Origin: Triglochin maritima
Lineage: Eukaryota > Streptophyta > Magnoliopsida > Alismatales > Juncaginaceae
DNA: 64,000 nt
Reading direction: 5' to 3'
Assembly: GCA_963682175.1 (NCBI GenBank)
Contig: OY821786.1
Coordinates: 31,985,501-32,049,500 of the forward strand
Under the pieces are notes generated by a model. It did not search any database. It was given only the letters and a program-made list of their open reading frames with translations, and was not told the origin of the DNA. The stretch's first letter is position 1; the number at the start of each line of letters is the position of its first letter. Of this stretch, positions 11,758 to 23,738 are shown piece by piece. Position numbers and translations under genes: made by a program.

Positions 11758-12207
11758 GGTTGGGAAAAAACACATACTACTAACGAAACGAGCCCACAAG
11801 TCGAGCAAGTTCACGGACAAACGAGTAAAGTCGAGCGACTCGCGAGCAAGAAGCGAACCGAGCACGAGTATTATTTTCACGAGTGGACTCAAAAATAAAC
11901 GAACGGAGTTCGATCCACCTTCGTCTACAACCACCCTACACATATGGTGTTTTATTTATTTATTCAAGCCACAAAAGAAAGATAAACATTGAGGTGTCAA
12001 CAGTCTACTAACTACTAAATCATACGTACCCGCCAAACAGATCCTTGGAATTCTTAAAGTTTTAAAGATAATAAATAACTTGGGTTTCCCACTTCCGGGA
12101 CGCTTTCCAGCGTGAGAACCATGATGAACAAACAAGTGATGTCCAGGTTCATCCCCCCTGCAGCTGACGTCAATGCAGACCTCAACTCCCACCTTCCCTC
12201 CAAACCA
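11758..12207. other. Spacer and ATP sulfurylase promoter region
   Basis: No gene. 11780-11925 is rich in CGAG words resembling 4785-4935 on the other side of the copia element, perhaps an older repeat. The remainder is the upstream region of the next gene. Confidence 0.5.
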
Positions 12208-12215
12208 TATAAATA
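12208..12215 (+). promoter_or_regulatory. Probable TATA box of ATP sulfurylase
   Basis: TATAAATA lies about 176 bp before the start codon, a sensible distance for a plant gene with a leader of about 140 nt. Confidence 0.6.
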
Positions 12216-12316
12216 CAAACTCAACCAAACATCAAATCCAACAAAATCCCCAAATCTTTCTGTCACAACAACAAAAATCCCCACTCACTTTCTGGGTTTG
12301 GATTTGGAATCAATCC

Positions 12317-12344
12317 AAACCCTAATCCCAATTCCAAACCCTAA
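12317..12344 (+). promoter_or_regulatory. Two telo-box motifs in the APS leader
   Basis: AAACCCTAA occurs at 12317-12325 and 12336-12344. Telo-boxes are common near the start of plant housekeeping genes; function here is inferred. Confidence 0.45.
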
Positions 12345-12383
12345 TCCCTCATTTGAAACTTCCATTTGTTGTTCCCTCCAACA

Positions 12384-15300
12384 ATGGCCTCAAGTTCAAC
12401 CCTTTTCCTCAAAATCTCAATCTCCACCAAATCATCCCCAAATCTAAGCCCTACCCATTTGAGATCATCCCCCAAATTGCCCACCACCATAGGTTTCCCT
12501 CTTGTTGGGAGAGGGAGGACGTTGAATTTCGGGGGGGCTAGGGTTAGGGTTTCGAGTAGCTTGATCGAGCCGGATGGGGGCAAGTTGGTGGAGCTGGTGG
12601 TCCCGGCAGGGCCGGCGAGGGAGGGGAAGAGGAGGGAGGCGGAAGAGGATTCCTTGGCGAGGATTAGGCTCTCGAGGATCGATTTGGAATGGGTGCATGT
12701 TTTGAGTGAGGGCTGGGCTAGCCCTCTTCGCGGGTTCATGCGCGAGCCGGAGTTTCTCCAAACACTTCATTTTAACTCCCTCCGGTTGGCGGATGGGACG
12801 GTTGTCAATATGTCGGTCCCGATTGTTCTGGCGATCGACGATGTGCAGAAGAAGGCGATTGGGAATGAGAGGAGGGTCGTTTTGGTCGGTCTTGAGGGCA
12901 AGCCGGTCGCCTTCTTGAACGAGTAAGAACCGTGATATTCTTTTTGGACTTTCTATGTTTGGAATTTGGAGATCGCTTGCTGTTTGCATGTTTTGTTTTA
13001 AAATGCTCAATAACTAAAGGGATTTTCCGCGAACTCAACCAATGTCGTACTCTGTAGATTCGAATGAACAAGCTGACAATAGCTTGACAAAAATTTGAGA
13101 ATTTGTAGTCATTAAGATCGACTGGATTCAAAGTTATGAGGTTGAAAAAATGTACCTTCTTAAGGCTAATGAATTATGCAAAACGTGTTTAACTTGAATT
13201 TGTAGACTGTCATCAATGTGAATGGATATTTTAGTTAGTAGCATGGTGTTTAAACACATCATTTCATACTATATTGGTCCCTCTAGTTGTGGATCCTTCC
13301 TGTGGGACTTTAACTTTAAAGAGTTTAGAATTCTCATATAACAGTTTCGGCCTCAAAGCTGTATTCTGTTTCAAGGTTTTTTCGGCTTTGGTATTGGTTT
13401 CTGCAAGTTATTATCTTGAGCAAGTTCCATAGAGAGTCGTATATTGTAAGATGTTGATATCAAAATTAAACAGTCATTAGTCAACATTTGCGATATAGTA
13501 ACAACACAAATATGTTGATGTTTCATTACTGATGGTCTTTAAGCATTCTGATTTGCTATTTTCGTATTGCTAAATGTAATAAATCTACTACAAACGTTAA
13601 TTTTTAAAAAAAATACAATAACTTTACCTACTCTTTTCTGATTTCTAAGAAATGACCCACAAATGTCCACTTTTCAATGATCTGCTTTTGCTAAATAATA
13701 TAATTTAGATTTAAGAGCCGATTGGTATGGGCGAATTTCTTTTTGTGACACCTTGGTTTCCCATTGATCTCAAATGGCATCTATAAGACGTATACCTGTT
13801 CTGTTGTTTGTCTTTCAATAAACATCACATAATTCCTCCTTTTTTTCCAGCATTGAGATATACAAGCATAACAAAGAAGAACGAATTGCAAGAACATGGG
13901 GCACAACAGCTGCAGGATTACCTTATGCCGAAGAAGCCATAACCAATGCTGGGGACTGGCTTATTGGAGGTGACTTGGAGGTCTTGGAGCCGATAAAGTA
14001 CAATGACGGTCTCGACAAGTACCGTCTGTCTCCTGCAGAGCTTCGTGAGGAATTCACCAGGCGAAATGCAGATGCAGTATTTGCTTTTCAACTCCGTAAC
14101 CCTGTACATAACGGACATGCTCTGCTCATGACTGATACTCGTAGGCGACTTCTGGAGATGGGCTACAAGAATCCGATCCTGCTGTTGCATCCATTGGGAG
14201 GATTTACCAAAGCAGATGATGTACCACTTAGTTGGAGGATTAAACAACATGAAAAGGTCAGTTATTTTTCATGTTCGAATGAGCTACTAATACTTTACTG
14301 TCTCCTTGACATTTCTTGCATGCATAACATTCGAATTGATGTCGTCAACAAATTCCTTCAGAAATTTGATTTTTCACCCACAGTTGTAGGCTTGTAGGCT
14401 TAAATGCAAGCAAAACCTTTATTATGGTTTCACTCTCTTAGAATATTTATTAGTTGCCAAGTGCCAACGTGTTACTAATATTTGTCCGAAATCATTATTC
14501 GATGATACAACTCGTTGCTTGATACTTCACTTGTTCTTATGAAGATTTTATAGATGCAACTTAGTACTATGCAACTTATTTCTCGCTTTCTTTTCTTTGT
14601 GTGGCAAGTTTCATTTTTTTAGCTAAAAAAGAGTTTCATCTTGACTAAAGGTGCTTGAAGAGGGTGTTCTGGACCCAGAAACAACTGTTGTTGCAATATT
14701 CCCGTCTCCGATGCATTATGCAGGCCCAACTGAAGTGCAATGGCACGCCAAGTCTAGGATTAACGCTGGGGCCAATTTCTACATTGTAGGGAGAGACCCG
14801 GCAGGCATGGGTCACCCAACTGAGAAAAGGGATCTCTACAATGCAGATCATGGCAAGATGGTTCTGAGCATGGCCCCTGGCCTAGAGAAGTTAAACATCC
14901 TACCCTTCAAGGTTTGTAGTTTCGGAATTTCTCGTTATTTTCTCACATTAACAGTAGTTCTCAGTCGTGGTCCATGTTATGTGAGTATTTGATATTTGTA
15001 ACCAATTATTTTGTTCAACCATCTTTTAGTCATGGGATGTGTATGAAGGAGCTTACATACGCCTACGGATGTATAGTTTTTCTTTCCCTCTTTTTTTGGC
15101 ACAAAAAAAAAACTTTACAACAGGGAGCCTTCTTTGCATACACACACATAGTCGTGCATATGGGAAGTAATTCCATTTCTGGATTAGTATTTGTCTCCTT
15201 TTTAAGTTTACTTTCCCATTAACCCATTAACTTTTTGTCACTCTAAAAAAATCAAAGTAAATAGTTTTTGAAAAGTTTTCTTAATCAACAGGTAGCCGCT

Positions 15301-15634
15301 TACGACAAGAAGGCCACGAAAATGAACTTCTTCGATCCATCAAGATCCCAAGATTTCTTATTCATCTCGGGAACTAAGGTATGCTCTCTTCAATTGATGG
15401 ATTATATACTTCCATTTTCAACTTTTCACTTGAAAGTAGAGTTTTGAACTCCTGACTACGAATTCTTTCTAAGCCATGGTCCTTTTCCTGACTCAGATGC
15501 GTACATTGGCGAAAAACCGAGAAAGCCCACCAGACGGTTTCATGTGCCCTGGTGGTTGGAAAGTCCTGGTGGAGTACTATGACAGCCTCGTTTCTTCGGA
15601 CAGTATCGGACGACGCGATGCTGTTCCTGTTTAA
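12384..15634 (+). CDS. APS: ATP sulfurylase, plastid type (sulfate adenylyltransferase)
   Basis: Five exons: 12384-12922, 13851-14256, 14651-14911, 15292-15378 and 15497-15634, all with GT-AG introns, encode 476 residues, the usual plant length. The enzyme makes adenosine 5'-phosphosulfate from sulfate and ATP, the first step of sulfur assimilation. The start [15 protein letters not shown] opens a Ser/Thr/Arg-rich, acid-poor stretch of about 50 residues that fits a plastid transit peptide. The mature enzyme shows the ATP-binding motif [10 protein letters not shown] at residues 260-269 and [10 protein letters not shown] at 362-371, plus GGDLEV and the C-terminal [13 protein letters not shown]. 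The ATG follows a TATA box and leader with no earlier in-frame ATG. Exon 1 contains a miR395-type target site. I see no damage. The isoform number cannot be assigned by eye. Confidence 0.97.
12750..12770 (+). promoter_or_regulatory. miR395 target site in APS exon 1
   Basis: The 21-nt stretch centred on TCCAAACACTTCA pairs with miR395 along its length, with two G:U pairs and one mismatch opposite miRNA base 1. miR395 control of ATP sulfurylases under sulfur starvation is established in Arabidopsis. The match here was made by eye from the remembered miRNA. Confidence 0.8.
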
Positions 15635-16678
15635 ACCTCAAATCTATATTCGACATATCTGGCGTGCATATTGTACTATTAGTTATCTTTCGAACTCCTA
15701 TTCCAATTTGAATCCTTAAATTAGTTAAGGGAAAGGTGGTTGTGAAGTGAATAAAGACCACAATGTTGTGGTTGGGATGCATAACTTTAGTGTCCACTAT
15801 GTTTATATGGTTTGATTTGAAGTTATAGTATGAATGCTGTATTGCTGAATTTTTTTCTTGGGTTTGATTAGAATAATACTCGTTTAGGTCTCGATTCGTA
15901 ATCTCATGTTCTCTATAATGTTGGTTTTATTATGTAAAATGTTAATACCAATCAGTTTTACTATGGATTTATTGCATTGTTTCTGTAATGGTGCATATTG
16001 TTCAATCTGATCCAATGTTCATCAGCATCAACAATACTTTAAAACCTCATATGCTTTCACATTAAGCAGGGTAGGGGAGGTCGGATGTAAGCATTTATAC
16101 CCCTGTCACATCTTGTGACAGAGATGTTTCCAGTTGACTGTTTCCAGTTGACCCGTGATCTGATGTCTAGACAATTTTATGCTAATTCACAATAAATTAG
16201 AATCGCAGACAATATATGAGAATCTGATCTGGTCCGATGTTCATATGCACATGAAGTTAAGGGTTCGTCTGAATAACATGCTTGTGATTCAGATTTTCAG
16301 GCACAAGGTTTCACTGAAAAGTCGGCAATCCTGTTTTACTTGGTAGTGAATTTGATTTGAAATGGTCAAATATTGGGACAGAGTTTTAGCTATGTGGGTT
16401 ATGTTGATCTGAAAGTCATCCAGATTAAATCAGATCCGTATGAGTATGAGCAATTTAAAATTGTGAATTCGTTTGGTTAAGATGTAATGGATCCGTTAGA
16501 TGCTTTAATGAACATTGAATTAGTGGTTTTTAAAAATCCAAAATGATAATATTCTATTCACATATGATCCATTTTCATTCATAATTTGAAAATGTTTCAT
16601 AATTTCTCAAACTCAAATGTATAATATGATTATTTCTATATCTGATTGTTATCATCCATTTGTAGCAATCATGGATAT
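15635..16678. other. 3' flank of APS, no gene
   Basis: The first few hundred bases are the presumed 3' UTR. The remainder is AT-rich with no recognised gene or repeat ends. Confidence 0.5.
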
Positions 16679-17390
16679 TGTAACATCCCGAAACATCGGA
16701 AATTTTAAAAATTTAGACAATCAAGAGAATATCAGAATAAACTCATCAACGGGAATGTCATTCAATAAATCAACCGTCGGTGCACCAATAATACAACAGA
16801 GTTTGTCAAAAGACGTGATTACAACAATACAATGAAAATACAGATAAAGTAATCACGACGACCTCGAATAGTCCGATGAGGATCCTGGCCCCAAAATGAG
16901 TGCGCCCGTGGTCACCACCCAACAGAACCTACTGCGGTCCTGAAACATGAATCAAACAACGATGCCTGAGTTTCCCATTAGGAAACCACGTATGCCAAGC
17001 TCACATATATGCATGCAATAGTACGATAAATGAACCTATTATACTAGTAGCATGTCATGTCACATCTGCAATGCATCAAATCCCTCAACATGGTAAATGG
17101 GACCTCAGTCCAACGACAACGACCCTCAACAGGGTCCACAAGGACATCAGTCCAGCAACAACAACAATGTGTCTCCCTCGGAAACCTACCGTAGGCACAT
17201 ACGGTCTTACGGACAGTACGCGACGCGTCCCCCCACATGCGACTACTCGAGCCCAAGGGATCGGTGAGGAGCGTCCGCACTTCCGCGCAAGGAACCACGA
17301 GGTCAACACCACCTTCGACGGAGCCGTAGCCCGGTCGGTCAACATCCCAGGATAGGTGCCCAATCGGGGATCATCGCTGACACCTCATCA

Positions 17391-17553
17391 GCGGCATCGC
17401 CGGCACAACATCGGTGGTACAACATACGTCCGGCACAACATCAGACAACACAACCACAAGCCGGAACGTCGTCGCCACCATCATCGCCGGCAACAACCTC
17501 GGCGGCATCGCCGGCACAACATCGGTGGTACAACATACGTCCGGCACAACATC
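17391..17553. repeat. 52-bp direct duplication in the solo LTR
   Basis: 17391-17442 is repeated at 17502-17553, 111 bp apart, essentially identical (starts GCGGCATCGCCGGCACAACA). Confidence 0.92.
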
Positions 17554-17862
17554 GGACAGGTCCAGACCGTAGTCTGCAGGGTCATAATGCTCCACGAGCC
17601 ATGCGTCAACACGCATTGGGATCCGTGATCCCTCAGGTCTGCTACTCTACAATGAGTCCAATCAATCCATCAAAATAGTCACGATCCATACATGGAGGTG
17701 ACGCGTCCCGGACACCCACACTCTTCCACACGACGGTCTCTGGGCAGGCACGCGTAATGCGCCCACCGTCACCTCCCGGCTCACGCAAAAGACGAGGACA
17801 CATGCTTCCGTGGACAGAGTTGACATCCTAAATGGAACCAGAAATTCTGTCATGTGACAAAA

Positions 17863-18304
17863 ACGATCGACCGAAAGAGACAACTCGGTCGACCGTTTTC
17901 CTCAAGGGAATCAGTCGACCAAAGTGACAACCGGTCGACCGCTTCCACAATGGAATCGGTCGACCGAAGCGTGTGCAACGGTCGAACTATTTGCGCAAAA
18001 ACATAAGTCCTAACAGTCTACCGAAGGTCTAAAACCGGTCGACCGAAACGAGGTCAAAATTCGAAGTATGGTCAACATTAATTTCAAAACTATCGGTCGA
18101 CCGACTCAGGGGTCTCGGTCGACCGAAAACTAACAGGGTCAACCTATTATTTCTACGTCAAGACGGTTGACCGCAAACACATGCATAATACCAGTACACT
18201 TAAGTTCCGGTCGACCGAACACAAGGAACCGGTCGACCGAAACACAACAGACAGTAAAAAATGCACTACTTTGGTCGACCGCCCGTAGGGCCCGGTCGAC
18301 CGTT
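17863..18304. repeat. Cluster of GGTCGACC palindromes
   Basis: About 14 copies of CGGTCGACCG or one-step variants (GATCGACC, GGTTGACC, AGTCGACC) occur in roughly 440 bp at irregular spacing of 20-60 bp. The sequence between copies is not repeated, so this is a scattered motif, not a tandem array. Confidence 0.93.
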
Positions 18305-18785
18305 GGTCGTCTTCAACCTCGCGCCAGCCGAGATTTTTCACGGAGAACGGTGCCGGAGAGGTATCCGACCTCCCCTGCCCGACCAACCTAACTCTCCCAT
18401 GAGAGTGAGCAACAAGAAAACACGCTAAGAACCGACATACCTCGACGAGAGGACGAAGCACACCGGAGATCCGTCCACGCCCGATCAACCCTCCGATCAC
18501 GTGCGCCTTCCGCTCTCCTCCTCGACTCCACACTCGCCTCCACGTGCCGGGGTCTCCTCCACCGCCTCTGGACGTCGGATAGAAGAAGAAGAAGAACGAA
18601 ATGAGAGAGTGAGAGAGATGAGATGAAGAAGTGAAGAGATCAAAAGATATGGCTTTCTCCTCAACCCAACACACGAACAGTAACCGCCCCCCTACACCCA
18701 TCACCGTCACTGTTCACCGCCCATTTCTCATGCAAAGCTCTCCTCTAATCACCATTACCCTTAAGCAAGGGTTAGGGATCTAACA

Positions 18786-19156
18786 GATATTATATATTGT
18801 CCAAGAAATATTGTACTCATATTAGTATGGAAATAAATATAGATACGAAGTTATAGCCTGAGTTTCACGTAGTTCTCCATGATGGTTCATGTGTTAAAAG
18901 GTAAGTTCAACTTCTAGGATTAGCAATTATGACTATTGAGTTCTGGACTTGAAAATTTATGCCAATCAAGTGTGATGGTAAGATGTGTTTGCAGAGATAG
19001 CAAAATGCATATAGACTCCCATATACTCGTGAGAGTTATATTTTTCTCAGTTATATTTGGCATAATGAACTTCGGGCTTGCTTAATTTTCTCAAAATGAC
19101 CTCTCTAAGTTTCTCAGAATCAACCGTTGCATGTCGGGTCCGAGTCTACAATTTAA
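18786..19156. other. Spacer, nothing recognised
   Basis: AT-rich sequence between two elements with no gene or repeat signature. Confidence 0.5.
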
Positions 19157-19682
19157 GGGGTGTTAGTGGCGCGGAAAGCTCCGGAAAGTGATTTTCGGAG
19201 TCAACGGGAAAGCAGAGGAAAACAGAATCTAGTGGAAAATAGTTTCCCTTTGACTGAATTCTGTTGTTTGTGCCTGCGTCGGAAAACAGTCTGGATAAGA
19301 AAAACGGACGACCGAACTAGTTTCGGTCGACCGAAATGCGACTTCCTCATAGTGAACGTAAACGGAAGACCGAACTAAGTTCGGTCGTCTGAACGGGTCA
19401 TTCTAGTTACGAATTCGGACGACCGAAATATCTTCGGTCGTCCGTTATATTCATTTTCGGTGGACCGAATGTTTGACGGTCGACCGAAAAAATTCGGTTT
19501 CCGTGGCTTTCCGACCTTAAAGTGACGGAAAACTCAAAGAAAATTTTATACATACCACAGAATCTGACGGAATCCGACGGAATCCGTGTTTTCGTGCACA
19601 AACGCCCCATTTCCGGAGTCAACCGGAATCCAAATTCCGTTTCCGTCGGATTCCCTCGGAATCCATGTGCACAAACCCCCCC
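19157..19682. mobile_element. Harbinger/Tourist-like MITE
   Basis: 526 bp flanked on both sides by TTAA (target TTA/TAA type). The ends start GGGGTGTTAGTG and, inverted, GGGGGGGTTTGTG, with further related inverted text (GGAAAGCTCCGG against GGATTCCGAGGG). It has no coding capacity. The centre (19308-19495) is packed with CGGTCGACCGA, GGACGACCG and CGGTCGTCCG words. A diverged relative lies at 31584-32077. Confidence 0.68.
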
Positions 19683-19858
19683 TTAATGAAAATGACGAAA
19701 TGTCGAACAAAACTAGTCGTTTCAGAACGTGATATTATATCACAACAACTTACATCTTATATCTGATTAACAATTCTTATTATGGCTTAGTAACTTATTT
19801 ACATCTTGTACAAGAAGCTCAACGAAAATGTTATCCCAAAACACTTGTATGATCTTAT

Positions 19859-20598
19859 TGTTGGGAGAAATTCTAACAATTCTTCTACAAGAAAACATAT
19901 TAAATGCACAAGCGGAAACACAAGAATATGGTTTGCAGAATTAAACTAACTTTTGTCTCTCTCCTAAAATTATACGCAACAAAAACACATAAGATGAAAG
20001 AAACAAGTAAAAAACAATTACACACCTGAAACAACTACAACACACATATTTACAATGTTCGACAATGTGTCTATATCCTTGGGGAGTCTCCTGCGGGTTT
20101 TCTTTTTTTTCGCTTCTCCAACAAGAAAAAAAACCGAAATTACACAGGATTAGATGCAATATGTCATCCAAAACTCTCAAGAACTCTCCCTAACCCTAAT
20201 CTCTCTTAAAGAATAATAATATGTGTTTTGTGCACTATGCAAGTAATGGAAAACACCCCTTTAAATACTAGACTCATAACCATATAGAAAACGTAGGCAA
20301 CGGTTGACTAAAACGGTTAACAAGAACGATTCATGTAAATTTCGGTCGACCAGTGTAACCGATCAGTCGACCGCTCCATGGTTATCTTCAGCTCTCAACC
20401 ACTTTTCAGTGGACCAGCGTCGCCCTCGGTCGACCGTTCTTGACTTCAAAAAAATTCTTGAAAAATTCGATCGAACGGTGTCCAACACCGGTTAACCGTT
20501 TATCACTTGTGAAAGCTCCTAAAAATTCGATTTACCAAGCTCCTCCATCGGTCGACCGTTTTCTGCCTTAACAAATTTAAACCAATTTCTAAGACACA
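19859..20598. mobile_element. Probable solo LTR, 740 bp
   Basis: Starts TGTTGGGAGA and ends AAGACACA, with TCTTAT on both sides (19853-19858 and 20599-20604). Interior phrases such as 'ATGCACAAGCGGAAACAC' resemble copia LTRs. Four or five GGTCGACC-type palindromes lie at 20342-20562. A 6-bp duplication is slightly unusual, so the exact ends are tentative. Confidence 0.55.
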
Positions 20599-20925
20599 TC
20601 TTATATGTTCCATCAATACAATCCTTAATAATCCTTAGTAAGTTATTTTTTGCCAACCACCAAGATTTAGAAAAACAAATGTTGTCATCTATTTATTTAA
20701 CCATGTTTTGACATGAAAATTACATAGACGTGAAGGTTTAAGACACTAAACATAACTACTACTTTAAGATACAATCAGATATAATGACCACATAATATCA
20801 GCCATCTACTAAACAACAAATCAATGATACCTAAACCGTAACTAACAAACTAGTTATTGCTAAAACAAACAAACAAATGATTTGGTTCCAAGTAGTATTC
20901 TTCGTGTTTCTTAATGGAGTTCGGC
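20599..20925. other. 3' flank of the calmodulin-like gene
   Basis: AT-rich, presumably including the 3' UTR of the minus-strand CML gene. Nothing else was recognised. Confidence 0.5.
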
Positions 20926-23212
20926 TTAGTTTTTTTTTCCGGTTAAACCGCCATCCATCTTGACGAATTCCTCGTAATTCACTTGCCCATCTCCGTCCAT
21001 GTCGGCCTCCCTGATCATCTGCTCCACCTCCTCATCGGTCAGTTTCTCTCCAAGATTTATCATGACATTTCTTAGCTGCACATACATAGCAGGAAATTAG
21101 TTAAATGATGGTCAACAACATAATTAAGTTCTTGTTAATCAGGTCTGACAAGTCAGCTATGTTGTTTTCTGTGTCAAGAAACTCATTATAACTAATGTAA
21201 TCAACAATGAAAGTTATCATTTTGTATCGTGTCATCTTATTGTGTCAAAAATTATCAAGGGTTGAAGTCTAATATTAATATTCACCTCACTGGCTGAGAT
21301 ATATCCGTTCTGATCCTTATCGAAAACCTTGAACGCTTCCTTTAGTTCCTCTTCAGCATCAGTTTCCTGCAGGATAAAAATAATATATAAAGAAAATTAC
21401 TACAAAATGTGAACCAGAAAATATCTTTTTTCAAATGGAGAACAACTGACTCTCTTGAACTATGAGTTTGAAATTCACAAAATCTCCTTAAAAAACATGA
21501 AAATTCCACTTATTCTCGTGTTAAAATTTATCATTTTTATTTAAAAAAAAAGGTGATAGTGACAAAAAAACATGACTGACTGCTAAACGATATTGTTCCA
21601 ACATTTTTTTATCAGAATTTAGAAATTGAAATTTTGAAATCATTAAATCCAAGTGACACAGTAAAGGTCGTGAGATTTTGTGAAATCGATCGTATAGTTG
21701 AGGAGAACAAACTGTAATTACTTTTCCTCATGATATACCTTCATTTTCCTTGCCATGAGGCTCAAGAACTCCCCAAACTCAATTGTGCCGTTGCCATCGA
21801 CATCGACCTCGCGTATCATATCCTGAAGCTCCTCATCGGTCGGAGTCTGCCCCAGTGACCGGATCACTGTGGCCAGCTCTTCTAAGGTGATGCAACCTGT
21901 TCAACCATTTTTATTCGTTAAATAAGAAATACACAAGTATAATGTTATAAATACAGTAAGAAAAAACTACCAAAGTTTATGAAGGTCAAAAAATAAAAAA
22001 CTTGGGTACATCTAGCAAAAGAAGATTTACCAATTAAAAGGGAATCTTGGCAAGTTGTTGCTTTAATTAAAGGATATAGAGCGTTGTAAATTGGTTTTTA
22101 GAAAAGTTGTGGAAAGTCTTATCTAGGGAAAGTCTTTTGGTGGACTTTATCAAACTTTTAAGATTCCAATATGAATCTAACACATAATCCATTTGGAATA
22201 GAAGTTCAATCAAATAATATGATATTTGTAGAGAAAAGATCCAACGGTGATAGTAAACGTGAGAGAAAGGCCGACCCATATAACTTATAACGAAGGAATG
22301 AATATTATTTTCCTAAAAGTCAAAACAACAAGAAAATATACGTATGTACTTATTGACACTATATTATGCATATATTTGTATTTTATATTTTGAATCTAAA
22401 AAAATGTTATGTAACGATTTTTTATGTTTAAGTTTCAGAAACAAACATGTTTAAGAAGAAAAGACACAAAAAAAGATCTGAACGCAAAAGAAGACTGATC
22501 AGTAAGACTTATGGACTGATATGCAAACTTAATATCAAACAAGTACCTAAACACACTAGTACTACATATATAAATAAAATAATACAACAAAATAAGTGCA
22601 ACAAGAGTCATATATATTCGTGAAATACCTTAAAAATCTGATCATGAGTATGTTTATTCAGAAAACTTTATTTCTTTTTCTAGAGAGCTAATTGACCATG
22701 CAACATGCTTAAAAATGAAACCTCAACCTCTTGTCCTTGGAAAAATACGACTGATTTTTTTATTACAAAAACAAAACAAAACAAAAAAACTGATAATGGC
22801 CACTGGGCAGAGTAATATCTTGCAAAATAACAAAAACAACATAAAATAAAAGCAAAACTACAACTCAAAGAAACATGGAACAGACATCCGATAACAATGA
22901 AAAAAGAACTAAGAAAACCAATGAAAATATCATGAATAACCATCTTTGTCAAACAAAAACTGATAATAGGCAGAGTAATTCTTGCAAAATAACAAAAAAT
23001 ATTCCAAAAAAAACAAGATAACAACTTAACCTCTTCTAACAGTTATGCAACATGAGCCAAATAAAAAACATACATCCCATACCAATGAAAAGAACTAGAA
23101 AAATTTAGAAGACCAATCAAAAGATTATCAAGAACTAACCATCTCCATCCTTGTCAAAGAGGCAGAAGGCTTCCTGGAACTCTGTGATCTGTTCTTCAGT
23201 CAAAAGATCCAT
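20926..23212 (-). CDS. CML: Calmodulin-like protein, CML8/CML11 type
   Basis: Four exons: 23140-23212, 21739-21896, 21286-21366 and 20926-21075, with GT-AG introns, encode 153 residues starting [16 protein letters not shown]. Four complete EF-hand loops are visible: residues 20-31 (DKDGDGCITLEE), 56-67, 93-104 and 129-140, each with Asp at position 1 and Glu at 12. It is a calcium sensor that binds target proteins. The Cys at residue 26 is typical of plant calmodulins, and a Lys sits at 115. It departs from canonical calmodulin at the C-terminus: after EEFVKM it ends DGGLTGKKN rather than the usual Met-rich end. The link sequence [23 protein letters not shown] resembles Arabidopsis CML8/CML11. 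The upstream frame is open, but MDLL is the first plausible start. Confidence 0.95.
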
Positions 23213-23459
23213 ACCCAACCCTTGAATTTTGGTGAGGAACAAGAAAGCCAAGGTCAAGTTGGTGGTGGAGTGAAGTAGATTGATTGTAAGAGGAAGGAGA
23301 GGAGAAGTACCCTTGTGAAGAGTGATCTCCAAAGGGAGGTGTGGTCTCCTTTTGTAGAGTTGGTGGGGGGAGATGGGGGAGCAAAAGGTTTGACCTTTTT
23401 GAATGGTGGTCAATTTTAACCTGCCATTCCTTAAGCACTTTAGTTATTATATTCTTAAG

Positions 23460-23730
23460 TAGGGGTGAGCAAAACCCGGTCCGGTCTGGGTTTTTGGACC
23501 GGACCGGTCGGTCCGGGTTCGGTCCGGAACCAACCGGTCTGAGTTCCGGTCCGGACCGAAACAAAAAATTTGGATCCGGTCCGGTCCAATTTTTTTATTT
23601 TTAAAGTAAGGTAAAAAAATCGGGTTTTTGGACCGGACCGGACCAAACCGGTCCGGTCCGGTCCGGTCTCCGGTCCGACCTTTCAATTTTTTTTCCGGTC
23701 CGGTCCGGACCGGACCGATGCTCAGCCTTA
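23460..23730. mobile_element. hAT-type MITE built of GGTCC/GGACC repeats
   Basis: 271 bp bounded by TAGGGGTGAGCA and, inverted, TAAGGCTGAGCA, with a perfect 8-bp target duplication TTCTTAAG at 23452-23459 and 23731-23738. The 8-bp duplication and TAGGGGTG ends are hAT features. The interior is mostly alternating CCGGTCCGGT/GGACCGGACC, so it folds on itself and opens long spurious frames on both strands. It sits about 250 bp upstream of the CML start codon. Confidence 0.88.
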
Positions 23731-23738
23731 TTCTTAAG

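Larger units (their letters stand above)
16679..18785. mobile_element. Solo LTR, 2.1 kb, with GATAT target duplication
   Basis: The element starts TGTAACATCCCG and ends GGGATCTAACA. GATAT precedes it (16674-16678) and follows it (18786-18790) exactly. No gag-pol lies inside, so this is a solo LTR or a very short non-autonomous element. The TGTAACATCCCG start is typical of Ty3/gypsy LTRs, but the superfamily is inference. It is much more GC-rich than its surroundings and contains an internal duplication and a dense GGTCGACC cluster. Confidence 0.85.

Noticed and set aside
12465..13131. Minus-strand frames of 100-181 codons over ATP sulfurylase exon 1
   Set aside because: They are shadows of a GC-richer exon whose sense translation is a clear conserved enzyme.
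17071..17628. Plus- and minus-strand frames of 80-94 codons in the solo LTR
   Set aside because: His/Arg/Thr-rich translations come from the GC-rich duplicated LTR text. No domain, and they lie within defined LTR ends.
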